Shown: piece after piece, positions 46,269-54,811 of the stretch
Layout: each line of letters begins with the position of its first letter
Position numbering within the stretch: the first letter of the stretch is position 1
From: Cysteiniphilum marinum
GTDB lineage: Bacteria; Pseudomonadota; Gammaproteobacteria; Francisellales; Francisellaceae
Length of the DNA: 55,685 bases
Reading direction: 5' to 3'
NCBI RefSeq assembly: GCF_014857925.1
Contig: NZ_JACYVZ010000018.1
Coordinates: 1 to 55,685, forward strand
The notes under the pieces: generated by a model
Told to the model about the DNA's origin: nothing
The model's database searches: none
What the model saw: only the letters and a program-made list of their open reading frames with translations
Translations under genes and position numbers: made by a program

Positions 46269-46332
46269 ATGTATAGTAATTTAAAACCTTGTTTGTATAT
46301 AAGAGTGTAGGTTGAATTGAAGGAAAAAAGCT

Positions 46333-46461
46333 ATATTAAAAAAATCACATTTCTTGATGTATACTTAATACCTTTCTTTTTATATCATAAGTTTATGTTA
46401 TTACCTTAGATGCAGAAATAGTCAAAGTGCTAAGGCACAAGCTTTAGCAGAAGAATTTTTA
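46333..46461 (+). mobile_element. Decayed IS66-like relic
   Basis: 46333-46400 matches the leader of the elements at 38493 and 55453 (ATATTAAAAAA...TTTATGTTAT) without the GTAAGCG tip. 46422-46461 matches the transposase C-terminal fragment at 39959-39998. The transposase body is gone. The next ORF starts 25 bp later. Confidence 0.6.
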
Positions 46462-46486
46462 ATTCCGAGAGTCAAAAGGAGAATGT

Positions 46487-47077
46487 ATGCTAGACCTTTA
46501 TAAATTATACAGTACCACTAGATTAAGTCTTGAATATAATATGAATTTATCAATAGATCACCGCACGAGCCTTTCTCATATGATAGGTGACATATATACA
46601 TTATTATCCGAACAAATTGAAAAAATGACCTATCTTAACAATAGTCAGATTTCAGAAAAGAAGCTGAATGATTGCGTCAAACTATTTGAAAGTATAGTAC
46701 AAGAATTAAGACCTCTCGTTAACAAAGGCAAAGAGCTAAGTTTTGAGGAGGTTAATCAATTCATATTCAGTAGTAAACAAAGCATCACATCTCAGCTTAA
46801 TTCTTATCAAAAAAGATCACACCAGCAGAGTGGTGATAATGCTAAAAAACCACGTTTAGAAGCAAAAGAAACTAATATAGCACCTAAGAGAAAACCCACA
46901 CTCGATGATGAAGTCCTTGCCAAGGTTGCTCGTCTAAAAATTTCTGGTGATAATGATAGTTCAATCAAACCAGCTCTTCAAAGAAAACAATATCCCTTTG
47001 AGTTAAACCACCAGCAGAAGGAAGCAAATCCTGCACATAAATTAGAGCAAGGAGCTTCCCGTGAGTATGAAATGTAG
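46487..47077 (+). CDS. Small protein with bipartite NLS-like motif, candidate effector
   Basis: 196 residues with AAGGAG at 46476-46481 and ATG at 46487. The N-terminal 110 residues are predicted helical. Residues 120-136 read KKPRLEAKETNIAPKRK, a good bipartite nuclear-localisation-like pattern (two basic clusters 10 residues apart). The C-terminus is polar and Glu-containing. No family recognised. The gene follows an IS66 relic directly and is convergent with the regulator. A bacterial cytoplasmic role cannot be excluded, since basic clusters also bind nucleic acid. Confidence 0.5.
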   Translation: MLDLYKLYSTTRLSLEYNMNLSIDHRTSLSHMIGDIYTLLSEQIEKMTYLNNSQISEKKLNDCVKLFESIVQELRPLVNKGKELSFEEVNQFIFSSKQSITSQLNSYQKRSHQQSGDNAKKPRLEAKETNIAPKRKPTLDDEVLAKVARLKISGDNDSSIKPALQRKQYPFELNHQQKEANPAHKLEQGASREYEM

Positions 47078-47120
47078 CTGTAGCATCAATTTGCCAAGGT
47101 TCTGAATACCTAGTATAGAC

Positions 47121-47765
47121 TTACAAAAAATCAAAAAAGCCTATCTTTTCTAATTGATTTAGATCTTCTTGAGACTTAAAATTCTTAAGGTAAAGTTTTT
47201 CTTTTAATAAGGTCGTATATATATAAACTGTATTGATGCTGATATTGAACAATGAAGCAATATTTTTAGCGCTCAGTCGATAAAATACTTTAACGTATAA
47301 TAGTTTGAATTCTACTTCTGTGATTTTTAATTTGAGTGCAGCTCCTTTACTGTCTATTAAATCAAATTCATGTGGGTTAATTTTATCTATGCGTCCAATT
47401 TGAATATGATTTATGATTGCTTCAACTCTATTATCTTTTGATAAAATTGGTAACTTCTGGCACATCCATGCATATTTTATTGACTCGGAGTTATAAATGC
47501 CGGAAATTTGTATTTTTTTAGTGTGACCAGCAAAAATAAGTTCATTTGCTTGATAAATGTTTTCCCATCTTTTTAAGTCATTTTGCCATAACTGTTCTGG
47601 TTTGCTGCTCCTCATTTCAATTTCAGAGCGATTTAATATTTTTAAAAAGTTTTCATCGGTGTATATGAAGCAATGACTTCTATCTGTGACATACGTGCAG
47701 AAGTGCTGCTCATCTCTTAGTACTTTGATGTTTTGTGTTTTCGTATTATCTAACTGTCTCGTCAT
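47121..47765 (-). CDS. PAS-like/LuxR-type HTH transcriptional regulator
   Basis: 214 residues. The C-terminal region (about 140-205) has a LuxR/GerE-type helix-turn-helix: LKITEVEFKLLYVKVFYRLS, then NIASLFNISINTVYIYTTLL and KEKLYL. The N-terminal part (CFIYTDENFLKILNRSE..., NHIQIGRI) looks like a PAS-type sensor. It is divergent from dotH across 570 bp, so it may control the dot/icm block, itself, or nearby effectors. No receiver phosphorylation site (Asp pocket) is evident. Confidence 0.7.
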   Translation of the reverse strand: MTRQLDNTKTQNIKVLRDEQHFCTYVTDRSHCFIYTDENFLKILNRSEIEMRSSKPEQLWQNDLKRWENIYQANELIFAGHTKKIQISGIYNSESIKYAWMCQKLPILSKDNRVEAIINHIQIGRIDKINPHEFDLIDSKGAALKLKITEVEFKLLYVKVFYRLSAKNIASLFNISINTVYIYTTLLKEKLYLKNFKSQEDLNQLEKIGFFDFL

Positions 47766-47941
47766 AGTGTTTAAAAACCAATTAATTATTGTATTTAATT
47801 AAGTTGCTATTTTTTCTTTATGAAATATATATAAATATTTTCTACATTTTTATATATTGACTAATTTCATTTGCTAAGATAAGGAACTTTGAAATGTTAA
47901 GAGTGTAAACTTGCAAAATATATGGATATTTTCAGCATATT

Positions 47942-48159
47942 TATACCACTCATAAACCATTTTAGAGAATCTCTTGCTTTGCCTTTTGCATAATTTTATC
48001 AAACTGAATTTTGGCAATAGAGCTTGCTATTACCTGCAATTCAGCTTGGCAAAATTTTCACAAAATGCTTAGCAATTAAGCCTGATCCACTCAAGGTGTC
48101 TTGCCAAGTAATTTTTGAGTGGTCAGGTAAATACCGCAAAATGATTTGTGAGTGGTATA
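47942..48159. repeat. MITE-like element, larger copy
   Basis: The left end (47942-47968) begins TATACCACTCATAAACCATT. The right end (48133-48159) read in reverse begins TATACCACTCACAAATCATT. The interior has an imperfect hairpin GAATTTTGGCAATAG...CTATTACCTGCAATTC, similar to the reverse strand of the 8954-9120 copy. It also has an internal CCACTCAA/TTGAGTGG hairpin. No ORF. Confidence 0.65.
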
Positions 48160-48232
48160 AAATGGGACTTTTAGCCGGAATATTAATTTTTTTTATAAAT
48201 TGATATATTTAAAGATCAGTCAAAGTTTTACC

Positions 48233-48272
48233 ATATATCAATCGTAAACCACTTTATGAGTGGTATATATTG
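48233..48272. repeat. Collapsed MITE-like copy (ends nearly abutting)
   Basis: TATCAATCGTAAACCAC followed closely by TTTATGAGTGGTATATA. These resemble the two terminal repeats of the family with the interior deleted. It lies about 65 bp upstream of dotH. Confidence 0.45.
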
Positions 48273-48335
48273 CAGGCCACCACGCCTGAGAAAATGGCGG
48301 CTTTGTTATTTAATTGATAGCTGTACTTATTATTA

Positions 48336-49244
48336 ATGGGGAAAAACTTGAAAAGAACAGTAAAATTAACGATTTCTTATGCTAAAAAAAGCAAGCTTAT
48401 TGCCGTAAGTTGCTTATGTTTTTTTCTGCTACCAGTGACTGTATTAGCAAAAAAGGCAAATACAGTTGATAATCAGGCTTTTGACAATGTCGTTAAGCAA
48501 TCCTTTCCAATGACGCCTGAGCAAATTAGTGCGGTAAGATCTAGCGTTGCTCAACAAAAGCAAGCAGCATCAGCCTTACCTGGCAGCAGTGATAAGCCTG
48601 GCAAGTCCCGAACCTTGTTGGTTGATTTATCCCCATCTTCAAAGTTCTCTCCGCCTGTTATTCGGCTGAACTTAGGCATGATTACCTCTGTTATTTTCAC
48701 AGATGATAAGGGGAATATTTGGCCAATTACCTCATATACAATAGGGAATACTGAAAATTTTGATGTTGTGTGGCAAAAAGCATCAGGTGTGCTTATGCTT
48801 CAAGGTAAAAAAGCCTATGCACAAACAAATATGGCTGTGATGCTAAAGAATTTGCAAACCCCAGTTATGCTAACCATTCTTAGCAGCCAACACAGTTGGG
48901 ATTATATGGATTATGTGCGTATAAAAGGAGTTGCGTTATATGGTAAGTCATTAGATACAGCTTCTGTCAGTGATGCGCCAGACTATTTGACAGGACTGCT
49001 TTATGGGACGCCGCCGCCCTCGGCCAAATCACTAAATGTGTTGGGTGGGGCTGATGCCAAGTTGTGGCAATATAATGGTCATTATTTATTGCTGACATCG
49101 GCAACATTAATCTCTCCGGCTTGGATTGCAAAAGCACAAAATAATGGTGTGAAAACAATGAATGCCTACGAGCTTGCTATGACGCCAAATATTGTACTAA
49201 GCGATAATGATAAGGTTAAGCAACTGACGATTGAGATAAACTAA
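48336..49244 (+). CDS. dotH: Dot/Icm type IVB secretion protein DotH (IcmK)
   Basis: Outer-membrane-associated component of the Dot/Icm core complex. Signal peptide ends VLA near residue 38. The family motif FPMTPEQISAVR follows, then the VirB9-like region LLVDLSPSSKFSPPVIRLNLGMITSVIFTDD, WPI, and a C-terminal domain with YGTPPPSAKSLNV. Its 302 residues are shorter than Legionella DotH (about 360). The start may instead be TTG 48348, with GGGGA 5 nt upstream; ATG 48336 has no Shine-Dalgarno site. First gene of the dotH-G-F-O-icmW-dotI run. Confidence 0.88.
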   Translation: MGKNLKRTVKLTISYAKKSKLIAVSCLCFFLLPVTVLAKKANTVDNQAFDNVVKQSFPMTPEQISAVRSSVAQQKQAASALPGSSDKPGKSRTLLVDLSPSSKFSPPVIRLNLGMITSVIFTDDKGNIWPITSYTIGNTENFDVVWQKASGVLMLQGKKAYAQTNMAVMLKNLQTPVMLTILSSQHSWDYMDYVRIKGVALYGKSLDTASVSDAPDYLTGLLYGTPPPSAKSLNVLGGADAKLWQYNGHYLLLTSATLISPAWIAKAQNNGVKTMNAYELAMTPNIVLSDNDKVKQLTIEIN

Positions 49245-49260
49245 ATAAGGTCTTGGTAAT

Positions 49261-50544
49261 ATGCTAAATAAAATAATAAAAACTCCAAAAGCACGAATTT
49301 TATTTTTTGCTATTATTGTGATTGTTGGTGGGTTAATTGCTTTATCTTTGTACTTACAAAATACTTCTGAGAGTTATTTGCAGTCTAAAGTTTCCAAGGC
49401 GCCAGAGAACCTCTCAAAGAAAGCCTATCTTAATGATGAGTATTATCAGAAACTGCATAAACAACAGCAGTCTCAAGAAATTAAGCAGGCGAAAGAAAAT
49501 GGTTTAAGCTATGTTAATATAGACAATAGCAAACAAAGCGAGCAGCCGGAACCATTAGCAAAAGCGATTAACCCAAGGCAGTTTCATGAGTCTTTGCAGC
49601 AAACTAATCGAGCTCCTGCTCAAAAAACAACGGGTTATCGACAGTTTGGAAACAATGTTAATCAACTTGACTCTCCGGTAAATGACACAGCTATACAACA
49701 GAAAATTGCAGATAAAGAAAGTGCATTACAAAAAAGCATGCAAGACTTAATGAAAAGCTGGCAACATGAACCTATGATGGTGCATACTGAGTTACCAGCG
49801 CCTGAAAATGGCTCATCATCTACTGCTAGCAACAATGGTGGTAGTGTATTAATTAAAGCTGGTGAGATTGTTTTTGCCGTAATTGACACAGCAGTCAATA
49901 GTGACCAGGCAGGTACCCCAGTAATGGCTAGTATAGTAAGTGGGTCATTAAATGGTGCAAAACTACTAGGCTCATTTAAGTTAGTTAATGATAGATTAGT
50001 TATTGAGTTTAGTCGTCTTTCAATTCCTCAGTATCAACGCTCTATAACTATTCAATCTTATGCAATTGATGCGAAAACGGCACAAACTGCGTTAGCTAGT
50101 GATGTTGATCATCATTATTTAACACGTTATGCATCCTTGTTTGCATCAGGTTTTCTACAAGGTTTTGGTCAATACTACAGTAGCTATTATGACAATGGTT
50201 ATGGGAATGATTGGCAGAGTTTTTGGCTTGATAATGGTTATCGTCCACCGCCATCTACTCGTGATGCAGCTTATTCAGGCTTGGGTGAAATTGGTTTAAG
50301 AATGGCTGATAATGCGCAAACCTATTTTAACCGTCCACCAACAGTGACATTGGATCAAGGAACTGGGGTTGGTATTTTATTTACCTCAGATGTGACAACA
50401 AACACTCAGTACAATAATCAACAATTTAAGCAATATAAACAAGCAATAAGCCCACAACAGAATAGTGGAAGTGAAATAACACAACAGAGCAATGTACAGC
50501 AAAATAATAAAGTCAAGCCAGGTGAAAGTAATGGAAAAATATGA
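49261..50544 (+). CDS. dotG: Dot/Icm core-complex protein DotG (IcmE), short form
   Basis: Inner-membrane-anchored channel protein with a VirB10-like C-terminus. TM at residues 12-32, then a Gln-rich periplasmic linker. The C-terminal domain from about residue 195 (VLIKAGEIVFAVIDTAVNSDQAGTPVMASIVSGSLNGAKLLG) ends with PPTVTLDQGTGVGILFTSDV. Its 427 residues compare with about 1,050 in Legionella: the long degenerate repeat region between TM and VirB10 domain is essentially missing. It follows dotH by 16 bp, and dotF starts 14 bp before its stop. Confidence 0.87.
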   Translation: MLNKIIKTPKARILFFAIIVIVGGLIALSLYLQNTSESYLQSKVSKAPENLSKKAYLNDEYYQKLHKQQQSQEIKQAKENGLSYVNIDNSKQSEQPEPLAKAINPRQFHESLQQTNRAPAQKTTGYRQFGNNVNQLDSPVNDTAIQQKIADKESALQKSMQDLMKSWQHEPMMVHTELPAPENGSSSTASNNGGSVLIKAGEIVFAVIDTAVNSDQAGTPVMASIVSGSLNGAKLLGSFKLVNDRLVIEFSRLSIPQYQRSITIQSYAIDAKTAQTALASDVDHHYLTRYASLFASGFLQGFGQYYSSYYDNGYGNDWQSFWLDNGYRPPPSTRDAAYSGLGEIGLRMADNAQTYFNRPPTVTLDQGTGVGILFTSDVTTNTQYNNQQFKQYKQAISPQQNSGSEITQQSNVQQNNKVKPGESNGKI

Positions 50545-51328
50545 TTTTGAAAATGACGAAGTGCTAAAAGAGCAAGATCCAGTAATGTCACAAGAGCAAA
50601 GTAGCGAGGAACTACAGCCTGAAGACGAGTTTGATGATATGGAGCCTAAGAAACGTATGGCATTTCAGCCGATATATATAGGCTATATCGCAGGTTTTTT
50701 GGTTATGTTGATTGGTGTCTATATGCTTTTTTTTGCAGATGCCCCTGGAAAACCAAACGCACCTGCGCCCAAGACAACATCACAAAATGCTTCGGTAGCA
50801 GCTAAGTTAAATCCAGTAACAACCCCTTCTAAACCATTAGCTATTAATCAAAGTCAAAATATACCTTTAAATAGCAAAGTGTCAAAGCAAATACTAGCTC
50901 AAATGGCAGATATGCAAGAAGCGTTGCAGCACGACTCCAGTGTGATTAATAAGCTACAGCAACAGCAATTGTCGATGCTTGATAGGCAAAAAACGATCTA
51001 TCAAGCGTTTATTAATTTTTCTAGTGAGTTAAAAAACATTGATACTTCTATTCAACAAGTTAAAGGCAATTTAGTTCAGTTAAGTGATCTAAAAGTGCAA
51101 CTAAAGCGTGTTACAAATGCATTAGATGCTTTGCAGGTTCAGAAGTTTAATGAAGCAGATAAGCTAGCACTTAATGCAATTGTCGATGGCAAAGCGTGGC
51201 TTCAAGATAGTAAGGGCCATACGATTGTCGTATCAGTAGGTGATGATATTGATCATTATGGCGAAGTTGAAAAAATTGATGCTAAAACTTATAAAGTTTA
51301 TATGAGCTCAGGTATGATCTTTAAGTGA
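50531..51328 (+). CDS. dotF: Dot/Icm protein DotF (IcmG)
   Basis: 265 residues from ATG 50531 (AGGTGA upstream), overlapping dotG by 14 bp. Architecture fits IcmG: acidic cytoplasmic N-terminus, one TM (about 48-69), coiled-coil periplasmic region (MADMQEALQHD...VINKLQQQQLSML) and a small C-terminal domain ending KTYKVYMSSGMIFK. In Legionella DotF contacts DotG and helps stabilise the core complex. Length matches Legionella IcmG (269). Confidence 0.82.
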   Translation: MEKYDFENDEVLKEQDPVMSQEQSSEELQPEDEFDDMEPKKRMAFQPIYIGYIAGFLVMLIGVYMLFFADAPGKPNAPAPKTTSQNASVAAKLNPVTTPSKPLAINQSQNIPLNSKVSKQILAQMADMQEALQHDSSVINKLQQQQLSMLDRQKTIYQAFINFSSELKNIDTSIQQVKGNLVQLSDLKVQLKRVTNALDALQVQKFNEADKLALNAIVDGKAWLQDSKGHTIVVSVGDDIDHYGEVEKIDAKTYKVYMSSGMIFK

Positions 51329-51335
51329 GAGTATA

Positions 51336-54335
51336 ATGGGGATAATTAACGCATCGTATAATTTTTTTGAAGAGTTGATCGCATTATTAAGCACTTTTTC
51401 AAAGCAAACCATTTATAATTACTGCGAATTGGAATCGGCATATGATAAAGTAACTTTAATTGCTAAGGATGGCTCGTTAGTCACGCTTTTGCAAGTTGAT
51501 GGTTACTCAGGTGTGCTATCTCCATCTGATTTTAAAGTATTAGCAAGGGATGTAGCTAATATTTTGACACCGTTATATCAAGGGCCAGGACACAGTTGCC
51601 AGTTTTTCTTTGCTTATGATCCTGAACTCTTTGCAAGTGAAATAAAGGAGCATTTGCAGCAACAGAAGACTTTGGCTAAGCGAATTGGATTAGATCTGTC
51701 TGACATGTTTGAAGCTCGAGAGCAAATAATGACGCAGTTTTGCGGAGCTGAGAAATGTTTTTTTGTTATTTGGACGCTGCCAAGTGTTTTAGATAAGCGT
51801 ACGGTTGCTCAGGGCGTTAAGTTAAAGCATAAAAGGATTGTTCAAAGTAAATTGCCCAAATCTAAATATGGGCAAAAAATATTTAACACATTGCCAGAGG
51901 CAATCAATATTCATCAATCACTTATTCAAGGCTTAGTTGAGGATTTTAAATTTAAGGGGGTTTATGTTTCAACTGTAAGCGCACATGAAGCAGTCTATCA
52001 TGTACGTCATCAGCTTGCTGCACAGTTAACCTCTCAACAATGGCGTCCTTTTTTGCCAGGGGATCGCTTACCTTTAAAACAGGGTAAATTGCTATATAAT
52101 GACATATCTGAATGGGTGTGGCCAAGCTTAAGTGAGCAGATTTTTCCCTGTGATGCAAAAATAATTAAGTATAAAGATTGTCAGTTGGCCGGTAGAACGT
52201 ATAGCAGTATATCCATTACGCTTTTTCCAAAAGATGTTATGCGCTTTGATTACTTATTTAGGAAATTGAAAAACGCGCACATGCCTTGGCGTATTTCATA
52301 TCGTATCTCTCCCAATGGCATGAGTGTTGTTAAAAGTAAAACCATGCTAGCTAAATTCTTAGCATTTAGTAACTCAGAAAATCAGTTAATTTTAGATGCT
52401 GCAGATTTGTTAAAAAATTTAGATAATAAAAGTGATGATCCGATTATTAAGCTAAGCATCATTTTAACAACTTGGGCACCTTTGAATGATCCTCAGCTAC
52501 TTGCTCAAAGAAAATCTCGAATGATGACTGTTGTGCAAAGCTGGGGAGGATGTGAGGTATCTGATCAATTTGGTGATGCATTTATGGCGGTAACGAATGG
52601 TGCCTTAGCGATGTCAAAGGATCAGGTGACAACGGCAACTGCTGCACCATTATCTGAAGTTTGTATGATGCTACCATTGTCGCGTCCAGCCTCTCCTTGG
52701 AGTAAAGGCAGTATGTTGTTTCGTAGTATTGATGGTAAGCTTTGGCCGTATCAGCCAGGTTCATCTGAGCAAATCAGTTGGGTTGACTTGATTTATGCGC
52801 GTTCAGGTTCTGGTAAATCTGTCTTATTAAATGCAATAAATTTAGCAGTATGCTTATCTTCAGGCTTGGATGTCTTACCTTATATCTCTATTATAGATGT
52901 GGGTCCCTCTAGCTGCGGCTTTATCTCATTATTGCAAGAAGCACTGCCCAACGATAGGAAAAATGAAGCGGTCTATCACCGTTTAAAAATGGACCATACG
53001 GATGTTATAAACCCCTTTGATACCATTTTGGGTGCGCGTAGACCTACGCATTTACATCGCGTATTTTTATTGAATTTTTTAAGTTTATTATTGGTTGATA
53101 AGCCTTCTGATTCTTTGCCTCAGGGTATGATGGCAATGCTTGGTATGATTATTGATGAACTTTATACCTATTTTTCTGATCAAATGTCAGCAAAGCCTTA
53201 TGTTGCAGGTCATGATCCTCAAATTGATCAGGCTTTAGTAGATCATAACCCTCAATCGCTTGATAGCTGGTGGGCTGTGGTTGATGTGCTTTTTAAATCA
53301 GGACAAACACAATTAGCCATCATTGCGCAAAGCTATGCTATGCCTAATCTGTCTGACACGATTACAGTAACTCATCAACATGGAATTAGGGATTTGTATT
53401 CATCCGTTATCAGTGCTACAGGTGAGGACTATATTAGCTATTTTTGTCGGGTGATTGCTGGGGTTATCCGCAATTACCCGTCATTAACGGCAACAACTCG
53501 ATTGAGATTTACAGGTGCGCGTGTCATGGCGATGGATTTAAATGATGTTGCGCAAGGTGGTTCAGATGCGGCAGCTCAACAGGCTTCTATTGCCTATATG
53601 TTATCTCGCTATGTATTAGCGCAAAATTACTTTATGGGTTCAACGGATATTGCAAATTTACCAGTATATTATAAGAAATATCACCATGATTGTATTGAAA
53701 AACTTTCTGGAGAACCTAAGCGGCTTGTGTTTGATGAATTTCACCGAACATCAGGAGGTCATGCTGTGCGCCAACAAGTATTAAGAGATATGCGTGAAGG
53801 TAGAAAGTGGAATATTCAAATGGCATTATCTTCCCAGTCATTATCTGATTTTGATCCGCTAATGCTTGAGTTTGCAACTTCAACTTTTATTATGGCGGCA
53901 GGGACGCAACAGGCATTGGAAAAAACCGCAGATACCTTTGGGCTAAGTGAAAGTGAGTCGCAAGTATTGCGCAATTATGCCCATGGTCCAAGCTCAAAGG
54001 GTGTTGCTTTCTTGGCTCAATTTGCAACTAAACGTGGCCTAAACACTCAACTGTTGAACGCAACCTTTAGTTCAGTTGAGTTATGGGCATTAACAACGAC
54101 TTCGGAAGATGTTCATATTCGAGCGCAATTATATAATGTTATGTCACCTAAAAAGGCACGCCAAGCCCTTGCAAAGTTTTTCCCCTCAGGAAGTGCAGTT
54201 GAATACATTGATGTGATGATAAAATCTAACCCAGAATTAGATAAAAAAAGCATCTGTGAGCAGATTATACAAAGCATTGTGAAAAAAGTGATGAACGAAG
54301 AGCATTTTGAATTATTAAGGGAAAAGCAGATATGA
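51336..54335 (+). CDS. dotO: Dot/Icm ATPase DotO (IcmB), VirB4-like
   Basis: Cytoplasmic ATPase energising assembly and secretion. 999 residues, close to Legionella DotO (about 1,010). Walker A ARSGSGKSVLLNA with K494, Walker B RLVFDEFHRT with D800-E801, then the arginine-bearing VLRDMREGRKWNIQMALSSQ, the HerA/VirB4 pattern. The N-terminal domain (about 1-450) is of VirB4 type. The gene starts 7 bp after dotF. The usual icmC, icmD and icmJ genes between dotF and dotO in Legionella are absent here. Confidence 0.92.
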   Translation: MGIINASYNFFEELIALLSTFSKQTIYNYCELESAYDKVTLIAKDGSLVTLLQVDGYSGVLSPSDFKVLARDVANILTPLYQGPGHSCQFFFAYDPELFASEIKEHLQQQKTLAKRIGLDLSDMFEAREQIMTQFCGAEKCFFVIWTLPSVLDKRTVAQGVKLKHKRIVQSKLPKSKYGQKIFNTLPEAINIHQSLIQGLVEDFKFKGVYVSTVSAHEAVYHVRHQLAAQLTSQQWRPFLPGDRLPLKQGKLLYNDISEWVWPSLSEQIFPCDAKIIKYKDCQLAGRTYSSISITLFPKDVMRFDYLFRKLKNAHMPWRISYRISPNGMSVVKSKTMLAKFLAFSNSENQLILDAADLLKNLDNKSDDPIIKLSIILTTWAPLNDPQLLAQRKSRMMTVVQSWGGCEVSDQFGDAFMAVTNGALAMSKDQVTTATAAPLSEVCMMLPLSRPASPWSKGSMLFRSIDGKLWPYQPGSSEQISWVDLIYARSGSGKSVLLNAINLAVCLSSGLDVLPYISIIDVGPSSCGFISLLQEALPNDRKNEAVYHRLKMDHTDVINPFDTILGARRPTHLHRVFLLNFLSLLLVDKPSDSLPQGMMAMLGMIIDELYTYFSDQMSAKPYVAGHDPQIDQALVDHNPQSLDSWWAVVDVLFKSGQTQLAIIAQSYAMPNLSDTITVTHQHGIRDLYSSVISATGEDYISYFCRVIAGVIRNYPSLTATTRLRFTGARVMAMDLNDVAQGGSDAAAQQASIAYMLSRYVLAQNYFMGSTDIANLPVYYKKYHHDCIEKLSGEPKRLVFDEFHRTSGGHAVRQQVLRDMREGRKWNIQMALSSQSLSDFDPLMLEFATSTFIMAAGTQQALEKTADTFGLSESESQVLRNYAHGPSSKGVAFLAQFATKRGLNTQLLNATFSSVELWALTTTSEDVHIRAQLYNVMSPKKARQALAKFFPSGSAVEYIDVMIKSNPELDKKSICEQIIQSIVKKVMNEEHFELLREKQI

Positions 54336-54353
54336 TTGGGAAGGAGAGCGATA

Positions 54354-54797
54354 ATGGATAAAACATTTTCTGAGCAAATTTTAGCTTATTGGCAGCAACG
54401 CCAAGATGGTATAGCAAATAATATTTTAATCAATATTGAGCTGATAGAAAAAGATAAGTACATTGAGCCTAATGAGAAGGAGCAGTTAGCCTTAAGTGCG
54501 CTGCTGGATAAGCTGCTAGGGCTTAAGAGCGTATCTCAGCAGCAGGCAGATAGTCTTTCTGAAATTCTGGATAGTTTGCCATTTGCTTATCTGCATTATT
54601 TTTTACACGTTGTCACTGAGAAAAATAATACACTGTTTAATGAATATGGGAAAATAATGCATCAGGCAAAAGAAGACAGTGTACATAAGTCAGTATTAGC
54701 ACGCTGTGAAATGTTTGAGAAGGTGCGAATGGTTGCAATGTGTTTCAGGATTCCCTTATTAGATTCAGTCATTAAGTCAGTAAAAAATACGGCATAA
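54354..54797 (+). CDS. icmW: IcmW-like type IVB adaptor
   Basis: 147 residues from ATG 54354 (AAGGAG at 54341-54346). By eye it follows Legionella IcmW (151 residues): N-terminal AYW, an acidic helical middle, and a C-terminal block ARCEMFEKVRMVAMCFRIPL matching the KRNxVFERLRLLSRVF region. IcmW with IcmS binds effectors and couples them to the DotL receptor. No icmS is seen in the window. The identification rests on length, charge and partial similarity, so moderate certainty. Confidence 0.6.
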   Translation: MDKTFSEQILAYWQQRQDGIANNILINIELIEKDKYIEPNEKEQLALSALLDKLLGLKSVSQQQADSLSEILDSLPFAYLHYFLHVVTEKNNTLFNEYGKIMHQAKEDSVHKSVLARCEMFEKVRMVAMCFRIPLLDSVIKSVKNTA

Positions 54798-54811
54798 TTT
54801 ATGAGGCTACT

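Larger units (their letters stand above)
47766..48335. other. Regulatory intergenic region between the regulator and dotH
   Basis: 570 bp without a credible gene. It contains a complete MITE-like element (47942-48159) and a collapsed copy (48233-48272), separated by an AT-rich stretch. Promoters for both divergent genes should lie here. TATATT at about 48264, inside the collapsed repeat, could be a -10 for dotH, but no good -35 is visible. Confidence 0.5.
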
